Positions 37,501 through 52,500 of a DNA stretch of 64,000 bases are shown here, one piece after another (position 1 is the first letter of the stretch; every line of letters starts with the position of its first letter). The notes under the pieces are model-generated. The model was not told where the DNA came from, searched no databases, and was given only the letters and a program-made list of their open reading frames with translations. Made by a program: the position numbers and the translations under genes. Source of the stretch: Siphonodentalium dalli (taxonomy: Eukaryota > Mollusca > Scaphopoda > Gadilida > Siphonodentaliidae); assembly GCA_032622095.1 (NCBI GenBank), contig CP136064.1, forward strand, positions 261,063,863 to 261,127,862. The letters run 5' to 3'.

Positions 37501-40500
37501 CTGTTAGGCCAAATAAAAAAAAAAATTCTGTTTCACAGACACCTGCCCCTCATAAAAATATGGCCCCCTGGGTGTTTTTTATGCCCCACCGAAAATAAAA
37601 AATAAATCATCCTGACGCTCGGTGGGAATGGCTGAGCTACTGACCATAAATTTAGCTAGAAACATTTAAACTTGCATTTGATTTTTCTCTTTATACTTAA
37701 GTAATTTTTTTTACATCCAACAATGTTTTCTAAAAATAAATATAAAAACCTGCATGCCTGCCCATTTTGAAAAAAAAAAAAGTGTCGGAGAGACAGATAT
37801 TAAACTTTATGTGACCTTACATGTACTTGTGCCATCCTTACATGTACTTGTGCCATCCTCACATACTTGTGACATCCTTATATATACTTGTGACAGACAT
37901 CCTTGCATATACTTGTGACATCCTTGCATATACTTGTGACATCCTTACATGTACTTATGGCATCCTTATATGTACTTGTGATATACTTACATATACTTGT
38001 GAAATGTATTTTGTTATAGGGAAGCACCTTAGATAACATGACATTTTCCCTTGTTCTGATCTGCTAATTTAAAATTTCAGTAGGCTATTGAAAAACTCTG
38101 GAATGTCTTGGCCGGACAGATGCATTTATCAAGATTTGCAATCGTTCTTGCCCAGACCAACAAAATTAAACTATTTGAATTTGAAGAATTTGGAAATTTA
38201 TTGGATTTCTTTCATACACAGATCCATGTGACGGTTTATTTCTAAGATTTTCTAGCTGCATGTCTGCATGTCGGCAGGGTTGTGACCTGCCTGGATGAAA
38301 TATACTAAGTTAGTAAGGCCAAATAAAAAAAGATATTTGATTCTCAGTCAAAAATCAATGTGGGAGCGAGGGTTTTATTTTTTATTTTTATTTGCCCATA
38401 GTAAGGATGGGTTATTATACATTCCCAGGTCCAGAAAATGTAGGGAGAACTTTTAATGGATATAAACTAATTTAATCTGATATAAAGAAAGACAAATTAT
38501 GACATTGTACTACCCGTACATCATACAGGGATTACCCAGAATGATATATATGTTGTTTTTTTTGGCCTTATTATCTGAACGTTCCTCACTTCTTTCTGCA
38601 ATTTCTATTATCTGTTGTCTGCTTTTATTTCCTGAATATCCCTACAGATGAATAATACACCGTTTCATTGTATACTTATATTACTGAATGGGAGAATCCA
38701 TTCAGGATAGATAGGGTTAACGGTGCTTGAGAATCTTAATTTCGTCGTTTTAGGTGACAGAGGAGGAGATAGAGTTACAGTGGAAGCTACCTCAGCTGTG
38801 GGACGAACTCGTGTGGAAGTATAAGAATACAGACGCTAGTCTTATCGTCGTCAAGTCAAAGTTCACAGAGATTACCCAGACTCAAATCAAGGAATTCAAG
38901 AAAGAACTGGAAGAATTTGCTGATAGGTTTTTACTAGAAGGACCTGGGGCGATTGGTTCTGATTTGGAATTGGGTAAGCGAGCTTGGCATAATTCTCTGC
39001 AATTTTGTCTCAAATCAAGATTTTTTTCTACTTTATTGCTTTCTATACTAAATGGATTCTCCCAGTCAGTTAAAAAGTGTACATTGGAATTATCTATTAT
39101 TCGTTTGAAGGGATAGCCTTTAACCCTTTACCCAACAAACCGGCCAAAACCGGCCAAATAAAGCTTCAACAGCCTAAAATATCTTCGGTCTGTCTCAATA
39201 GAACCATACAAATATGGATATCATTGGAACCGGCTCCTTGACCACATTGTGATAGTTACAGTTATGCCCTGTGCCAATGCATTCTCTTATATATGCGAGT
39301 CGACCATAGGTCGCCTCGCATATATAAGAGAATGCATTGGCCTAAAAAAAATCTTTTTTTAACACTTTTTACCATTTTTTCTTACATTCTTTAACAATTT
39401 TATAATTTTTATTGTGTTAAGCCAATGCATTCTCTTATATATGCGAGGCGACCTATGGTCGACTCGCATATATAAGAGAATGCATTGGCACAGGGCCCTT
39501 CTGTTGGGTAAAGGGTTAATGACTAAATACTTGTTGATGATTAGTTCCTCTGCAGAATGATCCTCTCATAAGTTTTATAAATGTTTGTTGAACTTAGGCC
39601 ACATAAAGAAAAAATTCTTGTTCTCAGCCAAACCTCCCTCATCATTGAAATGTTCTTTTAAAAAGCCTTTTGTTTTTCTTTTTGTGCACGTTTTCCATAT
39701 TTTTAGAAAAAATTAAAATAAATAGCGTCGATCCCTCATTTCAAAATTGAGATCTAAATGCCTGAGAACATAGATATTTTATTTTAATGGCCTTAAAATT
39801 CTCTGAATTTCTGTCTCAAATCAAGATTTCTTTCTACTTAGCTTGGGTACTACTATGAAATTGTTTCACACATGAGCTTCCCAAACATGTTGTACAATGA
39901 CCGTTGTATATCATTATTATTGTATGGGTTTAATGAATTGAATAAGAGTCGGATCATGTAATAAATGAAATTATTCAACAATACACACTGAGAAATTCAG
40001 AATATAGAGATATCTTTTTATAATAGGTCTGGAGAAAATGAAACATTACAGACAAGAACTGGCGAAGTTTGAAGCTATGAGGCAGGAACTTGGAAATGCT
40101 GAGAAACTGTTCGATCTACCAATCACCATGTATCCAAACCTGCTCAAAGTCCAGAACCAGATGAAGGGATTCGAACAAATCTATGCACTCTATGACGATC
40201 AAAAGGTGAGTTTGGCATTTTTTTCTCTGAAAAATATCACGGCATCTTGTGTTAAAAGTTGTGATCTGATAAATTAATAGCTGAAATTTATTATGACCAT
40301 ATTACACATTTTTCAAAAAATGCTTTTGAAGCAACTTCTGTAAATAAGCTCGATTATATATATTGTCTTATATATATGTGAGGCTATTAATGGGAGACTT
40401 GCATATATAAGAGAAGGCACTGACACAGGATCTTTAATTTTGCCCCTGCGCAACTTCCATCATGAAAGGATTAAATGCTGGAAAATGACATAATGCCATG

Positions 40501-43500
40501 TAAAGATCTGCATATATGAAACTATTCGCCAAACTGAATGACTGCATTGTGGCCCAGAAAATTATAATCATGAATTATAAGGTGAACAATATTCAAATAC
40601 GAATTTGATATTTGAATACTGGCATTTACAAAAAAATAATTGTTTCAGCATTAAAAGTGTGACTGAGCTTTTTTCAACCTATTTTTAGGCTGCAAGAGAA
40701 CAATGGTCTGAGACGCTTTGGGCAAATTTGAATGTACAACTTCTGCAAGATGGTATTGAAGGATTTATTAAAGTTTTGAGGAAAATGTCACGAGAAGTGA
40801 AGTCATTGCCGCTAGCCCGATCCTTAGAGGACAAGATGAAGGAGTTTCGAGATTCTCTCCCATTATTTGTTGATCTGAAACATGAAGCTCTCAGAGAGAG
40901 GTTTGTACAGTCTGTTATCTATGAAGGTTTTACCCCAGCATATTTATATATCCTCTTAGAAATTAGTCCCCTCAGTTTGCCTGTGCATGTCTGTAACATC
41001 TATTAAATTTTGGTCCAAAAAGATCTTGAAGTTGTGTTATTATTCTGACAATAGCTGGTATTTGCACCGAAAAACAATTTCAGGGACTATAGAAAACTAT
41101 TGGTACCAGATGATATCAAGATGATTTCTTCGGTAATAATTAATGAAAATAAATAATATTTATAGCTTATTGGTTAGGGGCACAGGTCAAGTTCAAATAT
41201 GGGTGAGGTCTGCCAATTTTTACAGGAGTTATGGTCCTTGTCAACTTCATAGGAGTTATGGTCCTTGTTGACTTAGAATTTGCTGACTTTTGTGGTTTCG
41301 GGATGATAACTTTAGTTTTAGTTATCTGATTGTTTTCACATTTGGTGTATGGATTACACACATGACCAGGGTTGGCGCTGGACCCAAATTTTCTCTTGCC
41401 AAAAGTTTGCCAAATAAATTTATTTTTGCCAAATTTTAATATGATTTGCCAAATTTAATTGAGGGTATATAATTGGGGAAATTGAAGGAAATTCTCAATT
41501 CTTTCCCATGTTTGTTATATAATGTATTAAAATAATAACATACACAGCTAAAGTGAGCTAGTATAGCAAGCTAGTATTATTAATATATATAAAAGTAGCA
41601 ATAAATATCTAAGCGACACCAGGAATTTATGTTTAATGTTGCTAGACAGTTATCAAACTACAAGCGTCTGTCATCACAGCAATCATAGCATACATATTAT
41701 TTCGTCATGTATCTTAGTTGGCAACAAAGCCAAGCCACCAATTAATCCCTCGCTCGCCATTTAAATTTGAATGATTAACCTATTGTCTTATACTCGCTGG
41801 TCACAACACACAGATATCATAAATACAATGCGTACAAAGGGGATTAACCATATGTGACCCGCCATATCAAATCCAGTCGTAAGTCGGGATTTTTTTACCC
41901 TGTGCCAATGCATTCTCTTATATATGCGAGTCGACCATAGGTCGCCTCGCATATATAAGAGAATGCATTGGCCTAACAATTTTTTATCATTTAAAAAAAA
42001 AAAAAATGTTTCTTACAATTTTTAGGACATAAAATAAAAAACATCCATTACCCTGCAGGGAGCCCCACACATATATAGAAGCATATAGAAGAGTGTCGTC
42101 TGCTCATGTTTGTCTGGGGCTCTGTATGGGTAAAATTATAAAATTGTTAAAGAATACAAGAACAAATTATTAAAATTGTAAAAAATTGTTAGGCCAATGC
42201 ATTCTCTTATATATGCGAGACGACCTATGGTCGACTCGCATATATAAGAGAATGCATTGGCACAGGGTAAAAAAATCCCGACTGGATTTGATATGGCGGG
42301 TCACATATAAACAATTTATTAATTACCTTTTGCTGTTTCGTGCAAATTGCTGTATCTTCCTTGAGAGCCTATTACAAACAAATTACTTATAACACCCGCC
42401 AAGCCTTGAAATTGTGTGTCTGTCATTTGCAGAATGAGGTTCCCAGAGGGTGAATTTAGTGATGCTATCCCGCATAGCGGGCTAGCATCACCAAATTCAC
42501 CCTCTGGGAACCTCATTCTGCTAAGGCCTAAGCAGAATGAGGTCCCCAGAGAGTGAATTTGGTGATGCTAGCCCGCTATGCGGGATATCATCACTAAATT
42601 CACACTCTGGGGACCTCATTCTGCAAGTGACAGGCTCACTATTTCAAGGCTTGACACCCTCAATGAAAAATTTACAGAACATTCTTTTTTATGATTGTCA
42701 TATTTTAATCACGGTTTATTAGCTGTTTGATGACAGTTTGATATAGACATAAAGAAGGTAATACCTTTTGGTGAAAGCTAAATTTGCAAAATGAGGTCCT
42801 CAGAGGGTGAATTTGGTGATACTACCCCGCACAGCGGGCTAGCATGCTCTCAAATTAGCATTGGTTTTAGTTACTTTTTCCCTTCTGTTCAGTTTCTATA
42901 TCCCATAATTTGCAGAAGATAAAATGCATTATCACGGTGACTAATAGGTGAACATCACAAAAATTCAACTGGGGATCTTCAATCTGATTCTAGTTCTCTC
43001 ATAGCAGTTGAGGCCTCAGCAGAATGAGGTTCCCAGAGGGTGAATTTTGTGACGCTAACCCACCCTCTGGAGAACTCATTCTGCAAATGACAGACAAACT
43101 ATTTCCAGGCTTCTAGTTTATTAATTTCCCTCTATGTTAATGTTGTCCAGGCATTGGAAGGAACTGATGACAAAGACAGGGCAGAAGTTTGATATAAATC
43201 CAGAGACTTTCACTTTAGCTAACATCTTCGCGATGGAGTTACATCGATTCCAGGAAACTATCGTTGAGATTGTCACAGCAGCTAGCAAGGAAATGAGTAT
43301 TGAAAAGGTATAGTAGTAATGTTTATAAGATGTGATTTCATTCCACCATCACGACACCCTGATGGGAATATGTGACCCGCCATATCAAATCCAGTCGTAA
43401 GTCAGGATTTTTTTACCCTGTGCCAATGCATTCTCTTATATATGCGAGTCGACCATAGGTCGCCTCGCATATATAAAAGTATGCATTGGCCTAACAATTT

Positions 43501-46500
43501 TTTACAATTTTAATAATTTTTTCTTGTATTCTTTAACAATTTTATAATTTCACCCATACAGAGCCCCAGACAAACATGAGCAGACGACACTCTTCTATAT
43601 GCTTCTATATATGTGTGGGGCTCCCTGCAGGGTAATGGATGTTTTTTATTTTATGTCCTAAAATTGTAAGAAACATTTATTTAAAAAAAATGATAAAAAA
43701 TTGTTAGGCCAATGCATTCTCTTATATATGCGAGGCGACCTATGGTCGACTCGCATATATAAGAGAATGCATTGGCACAGGGTAAAAAAATCCCGACTTA
43801 CGACTGGGTTTGATATGGCGGGTCACATATAACATGTATAACATCATAACCTAAATACAATATTATCATTATGTTAATTGGAAACATAAGTTGTAACCAT
43901 ATCATTCCATTGTGACTTTATGTTCATGTTCTTAGAATAAGTACTCAACAACATAAAATCTAATTTAACATCGTATTCTACTTTGTTATGTATAAAACTA
44001 TATATGACATAAAACTAGATACTGAAAGTTACGAGGGTTATAGTGGAATCAGTTTGTTCGTTTGTCCATTTTTGTATTCCTACATTGTTAGTAAATTTTT
44101 TAATAACTTGGCACAGATATTTAGTACCATAATAAGTCTACAGAAATTTTATAATAAAGAAACTTTCAAGAGAAGATGAGGCCTAAGCAGAATGAGGTCC
44201 CCAGAGGTGAATTTAGTGATGCTAGCCTGCTAATTCACCCTCTGGGGACTTCATTCTGCAAATGACAGGCACTCTAAACTCAGGCTTGACTGGGTGATAT
44301 GGTCTATACTCTAGTTGTTGTTGAAAATTTAATAAAAATTTAATAATTGATGGTGCCCTCTAAATCATTGAAAATATTTTAAATAAAAACATAGAAAATT
44401 CATTATCAGACAAAATAGTGTCTTTCTAATGACACTACTTGCTCCAAAAATTATATTTCGTACACTAGAATCTATATATAGAGTTTACATATTTTTGACT
44501 TTAAGATCACTAATTTTGCATTGGAATTCAGTGAATCTGGTAATATTTCTAACAAATTTCTGATATCTTTATACTTGATATTTCCAACTTTCACTGGATA
44601 GAACCTCTATTTTCAGCTTTCGAAAAATATGGATTTCCAATTATGCTTCTGCACTCATTTTGCCACGTTTATGAAAAAAATTTAAGGAAATTTTTAACTG
44701 GAATTTCAGGGTGTGAAAGAAGTGGAAGAAACATGGAACAACATGAAATTCTCGGTGTCGCCATACATGAAGGGCACGTCTAACCGAGGTTACATCTTAG
44801 GTGCGGTCGATGAGATTTTACAGAATCTTGATGACAGCTCAATGAACCTACAGAGCATGTCTGCATCGAGATTCATTGGACCGTTCCTCAACAACGTACA
44901 GAACTGGGAGAAGAGTCTGTCACTTATATCTGAGGTTCTCGATGTAAGTAAACTCCAAAATCCTAGAGTGCATCAATTTGATTTCTATAGGCCTCGCATA
45001 TTGTTTGAATAAATTTAGTAACTTTAGTATCATTAGGGGCTTGCTAAATTCTCCCAATAAGCTTAACCCTTTCATGACAGGATCTGCGCTAATAGAGCAT
45101 TAAATATATATCTTATATATGCGAATTTACCACCTCGTGTGTATATATAAGAAGATACAGTTTGGCTTTAAAGGCCAAGGTAAATATTGTTAGGCCAATG
45201 TATTCACTTATATATGCGTGGCTCCCTATGGGAGATTCACATATATAAGAGAATGCATTGGTACGGTGTTTTCAGGAAGCTCCAGTCATGGATGGTAACC
45301 ATGCACAGATGTCAACTTCTTCTGTTTTTGTTTTCTTCCTTCTTTTTCTTTGTTATCATCCAGATGTTCACAACAGCTGGGGGGGGGGGGGGACGTATAA
45401 AAGCAAGTTATGCTTGTTTTCCGATCCCCTCTTCATTCATCCATGTATACCTGTCAAATGTGATGATCATATTGGGAAAAATAAATAATGTTTATGCTAC
45501 ATTAGTTTCTGATTGTCCAAATAGATCATCTGTAAATTAAATTTTCATCTTATCCTGACTTTTTTCTGCCATTTTAGGTGTGGATGGTTGTACAAAGAAA
45601 GTGGATGTATTTAGAAGGAATCTTCATAGGTGGAGATATCAGATCACAGCTGCCGGAAGAAGCCAAGAAATTTGATGCCATCGATAAGACATTCAAAAAG
45701 GTGATTATTTTCACATCTAACATCAACAGCTGAGTGTCTCAATTTCAGTTTATTATGTATTTCTAAACATGACTGAAAATTAGTGAATTGCAAAATTGTG
45801 ATAAAGTGCAACTGATGTTTTTTTATTGGGCCAAACATTACACAGTCTATTGTTACCAGGTCTCAAAATATGGTGCTGGTCATTTGCAGAATGAGGTTCC
45901 CAGAGGGTGAATTTAGTGACGCTTCCCACACAGCGGGTTAGCATCTCTACAGTTTACCCTCTGGGGACGTCATTCTGCTTAGGCCTCATCTTCTCTGGAA
46001 AGCACCTTTATTATAAAATTAACAAGTTTTATTTAGTTTCTTTAGAAACTTCTTTGGAAAGTTTCTTTTTATTTTATAGTTTAGATTCTCTATATCCCCA
46101 ATTGGCAGACAACACAATGCATAATCGAGGTACACATCACCATGTTCACCATCTGTATCTTGGTCTTCATAGCAGATGAGGCCATGCAGAATGAGGTCCC
46201 CGGATGATGAATTTAGTTATGCTAGCCCGCTGTGCAGGGTAGCATCACAAATTCACCCTCTGGGGACCTCATTCTGCAAATGACCAGCACTATATTTTGA
46301 GGCCTGATTATTGCCAATAATTTTTCCGGAATAAAGGATTAAATATTTACATATGTGTGTAGTTCAGATCAGTCCATCCCATGAGGAAAACACAGAGCAC
46401 TTATTTGCTTATTTGCTCTCGCAATTCAGAAGATGGGTGTAATTCCGCCTAGTAATATGATTGGAAGTTGGGTTTTTCTCAAACAAAATATCACTGTGGG

Positions 46501-49500
46501 ATAGACCTATGTCCAGTCACACTATCACATTCCCATAATGTAACTATGGGAAAGGTTCTAGATATAACTTCAATAGTTCATTATTGAATCAACGATTACA
46601 ATGACCATAAACATTTCGACTAGAGGGATGAGTGTGAATTTTAGCACATGTGAATTAAAAATTGCGAGTGCATACGGGTGCGAGAGCAATCGCTCCTGTC
46701 TCCTGGGAAGGACCCTGTTCTCTGAAATGGTCGAGTCGATGCAGTTATAATTTTCAACAATCTTAGTTGATTTCTAAATTCCTCAAGTGGATATAAAGTC
46801 TGGGTACTAATTTACTTGTTTTGTTCACTGAATTAAACCCACAATATGTCTTTAACTTAATTTATTTTCCATTCCTGTTTGCAGATAATGAATGATACAT
46901 TCAAAACTCCGACCATTAAAGTGTCGTGCCATGCACAGAACAGACTGTCAGACCTGGAGAACCTCAGTGTGGGACTAGAGAAGTGTCAAAAGTCACTGAA
47001 CGACTACCTCGATTCGAAGAGGAATGCATTTCCTCGGTTCTTCTTCATCTCTGACGATGAGCTGCTCAGTATTCTCGGTAGCAGCGAGGCGGAATGTGTC
47101 CAAGAACATATGATCAAGGTTAGAAACAAGTCCCGTCTTAGTTTTTAGTCTATGCCCTTTTGAAAAAACGGTTGTATTTTGTTATCAGTCTGTCAGTCTG
47201 TCCGTCTGTCCATTAACATTTTTGGTTTCCGACTGATAACTCCAGTTTCGATTATTTTATCTGAAACAAAGTTGGTATGTGTATTTCGCAACTTAAAATA
47301 CAGATCTGGGTTCCGTCCAATTATTTTTACATGAGTTATGGCCCTTTTTCGACCATCTTTTAACATTTTTGGTTTCCGACAGAGAACTCCAGTTTGGATT
47401 ATTTGATCTGAACTAAGTTGGTATTTCCCAGCTAAAATTACAGGCCAAGTTCAATGTAGTGTAGTGATTCTGAAATTATTGTTGTTTAAATGATGAAAAC
47501 CCTTTTTTGTTTCAGATGTATGACAATATATCGGCCCTGAAGTTCCAGAAGGGAGCTAATAATGAGACGCTTGCTACGGGTATGGTATCTGGTGAGGGTG
47601 AGGTGATGGATTTCACGAACAGTATACCGGCCGAGGGTCGAATTGAGGACTGGATGACAGGCGTGCTCGACGAAATGAGGAGAACCAACAGGCTCATCAC
47701 CAAAGAGGCTGTGTTCTATTACTGTACTAATGGAAAATCTAGGTGAGTTGATATTAAACATTATGGCCACAATGATGCAAAATTTTACGATGCAATGTGC
47801 ATTGACGATGCTATGCATGATGCAGAATTATGGGATAAAGGTGCTGTCTGGTGTGATTTTGGAATGTTTTTCTGTGGGTTTTACAATGCAAAATGCAGTT
47901 TACTGGAAACACAGGAGCTGGTAAAACGTATATTTTTTATCAGAAAACCCACTGATAAACGTCCCAAAATTTCACCAGACAGCACGTTTATCCCCATTCA
48001 AATTCACACAGATCGAAAAATCATGCTATAGACACGAGAATCTGCCAAAGAGTTGCTGGACTGGACATGATTGACAGTTTACAAACAATCCATATCACTT
48101 CCTCCTAGAAATTGTATTTTGTTTAATGAAGATATAGATCCATATTTCGAATAGAAATAAACCGAGCAATCCAAAGGAATCCACAAAATTCATTGACAAA
48201 AATTCTATATCACACCAATATGACATTACGCTACTGACAGGCCATTGACATTGCATTGCATCAGTGGTCAAGGCATAGAACTTCATAGTATAGTGAACAA
48301 CGACCAGGTCTGCATTTAAAAAAAAATGGACATATTATGTTAATAGTCTGTTCATCCATTCCACTTTTTTCGTTTCCTGATGATAACCTTAAGTAAGTCC
48401 AAGCCTTGAAATAGGGTGTCTGTCATTTTCAGAATGAGGTCCCCAGAGGGTGAATTTAGTGATGCTACCCCTTATAGCGGGCTAGCATCACCAAATTCAC
48501 CCTCTTCTCTCTACATTGAACATACGTCTCAATGCTTTTACGATAAAAATTTCGTAATGTTTTTTTTCCCCTCCGACTGGTAGGGGTGCCACGATTGATC
48601 GTATAATCGATGAAACGTTGATACAGCCGATATTCAATTACCACTTTTGGCGGCGATTACTCTGAGTTCTTTATTTCAGATGTCAAAAAGTACCGGACAT
48701 ATTTGGATACCCTGTTTTACAGTTTAATATCCATCGGACAGGTTAACGACCGTTGATCGTGCAAAGATATTTGTAACGCATTGTGCTCATTACTAATTAC
48801 CGGCTTTCCTTCCCACGAGACAGTAACGATTGCTCTCGCACCCGTATGCACTCGCAATTTTCTATTCACGTGTGTTCACCATTTGAACTTATCCACCTGG
48901 TCACAATCAATATTAAAATATGTGAAGATATATTTAGCACATTTCCCATCTCCGTTAATTTATGGGCATGTGACAGTGTCAGTGGACTTGGGTATATCAC
49001 ACAATGACATTTGATTTGAGATAACCCCAACTTACAATTATATTACCGGTGCAATTACACCCTTCTAATCAACGAAACTGTAATTTTTGTCATGGGAAGG
49101 ACTGTGTCGGTTGTTTCCGATTAAATTTATGCACATGTGAATATTATGCACTACTTCCTCTGTCCTTGCTATTAGATACGCTTCATCGATTCTAATCTAG
49201 TATTGATTATCGATTATCCAGTTCAATGATCGTGGCACCTCTGCTGACGTGGCACCTTCTCTTGCATCCTCCATTAACTTGGAGACTCCGCTGGAGTTGG
49301 TTGGTGGACATGCCTCCTCCCTCAGGGTCGCGGCGTCCATAGCCCCCGCAGAGAAGGGCAGCGATGGTGGTCCAAGTCCTGCCTCCGGTTCCGCCGGGTT
49401 CGCACCATCGCTGCACCAGCCGACCACTTGCTACAGCTACCACATCAGTGGTCCGTTTAGCTCGCAAGCCCGGTGCCCTCGGCACATTGCCTGCCTACGC

Positions 49501-52500
49501 AGTTCAATGTGTCAACTGCCACTGCTTCCACTCCAGGGGATTTGACCGCACGGGTTCTGACCTGTCCTCCATTCGTCAACATCTTTTCCGGCATCCGTCC
49601 CTCCCGGTTTTGGGGTGGGTATGTATCCCTATTATTCACCTGTGTTCTTTCCTCCACCGGTGTGGCCTTGCTTTGTACAGTTTCTGGCCTATTTTGGGCT
49701 CCTAGGCCAGAACTTAGACTTAGTTTCCTTTCCGAGGCTCCGGAATTTTTTGCCTCATCAAACCAGGTGACCTGGTCGGGATACTTGCCCCTTTCCCCCT
49801 ATCTCCTGGACGGACGGTGCTGTTCAGAGACGAGGACGTGCTGTCGCAACATCTCCTGGATTTGGCAGCGTTTGATGCGTGGCCGAGTTCGGCATACCCA
49901 TCCGAGAGTGCATTCCCTGAGGGTCATTTCGGATGGGTCAGTCCTTCGGTCTTAGGATAACAATTGCGCACAATTTTGCATGCATTACCCGCACGATACT
50001 AACAGAACAGAAAAAGGAAGAACAAACAGCGCCATTCTCTTGCTTCCTCCATTCACATGGAGCCTCCGCTGGAGTCGGTTGCGGGACATGCCTCCTCCTT
50101 ATTGGTCGCGGCCTCCTGAGCCATCCGCAGAGAAGTACGCCTGTCTTCCACAACCGAAGGACTGGATGGGGCCCACATATCAAGAACAAAAACTAACGTG
50201 TGACGATTTTTCCTCTGCCAACTCGATACAGCCTGCGCGGCAGGCTCAGGGTCTGTTCGTGGTCATGCCTCCTCTATTTGTAGTCGCGGCTTCCACAACC
50301 TTCGCAGAGACGGTCAACAATGGATTTTCCTCTGCCAACTAGGTACAGCCTGCGCTGCAGGCTCGGAGTCGGTTGGTGGTCATGCCTCCTCTAGTTGTAG
50401 TCGCGGCTTTCACAACCTTCGCAGAGACAGGAAACAATGAATTTTCCTCTGTCCACTCGGTACAGCCTGCGCTGCAGGCTCGGAATCTGTTGGTGGTCAT
50501 GCCTCCTCTATTTGTAGTCGCGGCTTCCACAACCTTCTCCGAGATGGGCAACAATGAATTTTCCTCTGTCAACTCGGTACAGCCTGCGCTGCAGGCTCGG
50601 AATCTGTTGGTGGTCATGCCTCCTCTATTTGTAGTCGCGGCTCCCACAACCTTCGCAGCGACGAGCAGCGATGGAGGTTCTGCAGCATCTACCGCTGGTT
50701 CTGTCTCAGTCCATCCAGGTTCATGCTGTCACGGCACATAGCGGTTTTTCCGAACCCTTTCTTGCCTTGGCTACCTCATTGTTCCTAGTCGCCGACAAGT
50801 GGCAGTCATTCGACTGAGTGTTTTGTACAATATTACCTTCGTTCTTTGTACTTTGAGGTTTCCTCGGTCAGTCTGCTTTCTGCCATATCGCATTGCTCTG
50901 GCTATGTGCCGCATTCAGGAACTGCTCCTGAATAAGTTTCTTTCGCCTCCATTCTCACCTCCGTTCTTATCTGTCGGGGTATTCCAGGTGCTGTTGAGAC
51001 CTGTCTTTATAGTTTTGGGCCTTTTAATCTGTTAGATTTTTATTCAACAATTAGGCCACTTTTATGAGACAAACCTAGACGTATTATGGACTTGATCGTG
51101 TGTGTGAACCTGATAAGTTAGTATGCGGGTGCTATATCTCACAGGTGTGTCATAACCGTGTTTTCTCCTCGGTGCCCCCTTTTGCATGTATTGTGGGCCA
51201 GTCAATATCGTGCTAGTGCTGCTTCATCCTCTAAGGAGGGGGGGGGGGGGAGGGCGGTGGGGTAGGTTCCTTTATCCTATTAGGTACATGAATGAATGAG
51301 TTATCCCCCTTGCCTATGACCAATGTTTATCCTGGACACCTTCACCCTGTGATCATTACTAGTAGGGCACATGAAGTACGTGGTGTTTCCTTTTAGGAGG
51401 CTCAATTGTTTTTGAGTTTATCTGAACTATTACATATGGGACACAATGATCTATTTTTTGGCACATGTCTACCAAGAAATCATTTTGGTACAGGATGCAG
51501 GTCTTTTCTGCTTCAGCAGGTGGGTTTTATGGACATAGTCGGATTATCTGCGTCACGGCCTCCTCCTCTTCAAGAATTCTAATTATAACCATTAGTTTCA
51601 GTGTCCAAGATATATTTGACTGAGATATAATATTTTTTTACCCAAAATATGTATCTCCTATAATAAATATCTTGGACACTGAACACAGCAAGGGCCCTCC
51701 CAGTTGGGATCAACATTCCCGCCCGCGCACTCGGTCAAACACACAGGAGGAAAAAATTAAAATGAATGAGGTCTTGTCTTTCAATCGCTGTAATAGCGAA
51801 AGGACTCGCATGATTGGTCCAAAGATATAATCGCCATTAATTGGCATTCGACAAGTGCGCGTACTCGAGGTATTGCGTACCGATTTTTAAAACGACTTCT
51901 AGAGTCTTGCAGGCAAGAAGTATATAACCATTAGTGGAAAGAAATTTGGTATGTGAATTTACTAGCCCATAATATAGGTCAAGTTAGAATTTGGGTTCCA
52001 CCCCAGGGTAGTATCCAGGCCAGTTTTGTAACAGGTATGGGCGCACAAACCCAAAAAACAGTTGGAAAGAAGCAAAAAATACTCAGATAATTTGTTTTTG
52101 ACCATTATTACTAGAAAACAAACACAACTAACACTAAATCATCAAATAAAGCAATAAATTGTCATTTTATGGCAGTAATTAGTCCTGGGGGTAGGTCACC
52201 CTTCCGAAAAAAGTTTGGAAGACTATTATGATCAGCAGGGGTGTATGTGCGTCTGTGCGTGCATCCGTCCAACCAGGTTGTCCCCATGATAACTTGAGCA
52301 ATATTCAACAGAATTTGGTACCTGGTTCACATTTGAGATGTTTGAATTTGGCCATGGTCCGATGATTTTTTAGTTATGCCCCTTTTTCGACTTAGAAATC
52401 ACTGTTTTTGGGTTGTCCGCGTTGTAACTTGAGCAATATGCAACAGAAGTTATTGATATTTCGTCACAGTCCGATGATGTTTGATTGGATTTGTCCCCCT

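Noticed and set aside
38089-38230. Possible extra DNAH10 exon after TTTCAG with AIEKLWNVL
   Set aside because: Exons 18 and 19 join in phase and match the family length without it; an insertion here would duplicate the helix already encoded by exon 19.
49197-49705. Several overlapping ORFs in the GC-rich block
   Set aside because: Open frames on both strands overlap because of GC content; none has a recognisable domain, so they are reported only as a degraded repeat.
50339-50647. Minus-strand ORF of 102 residues with repeated [12 protein letters not shown]
   Set aside because: The 117-bp repeat is open on both strands; no evidence favours this strand as a present-day gene.
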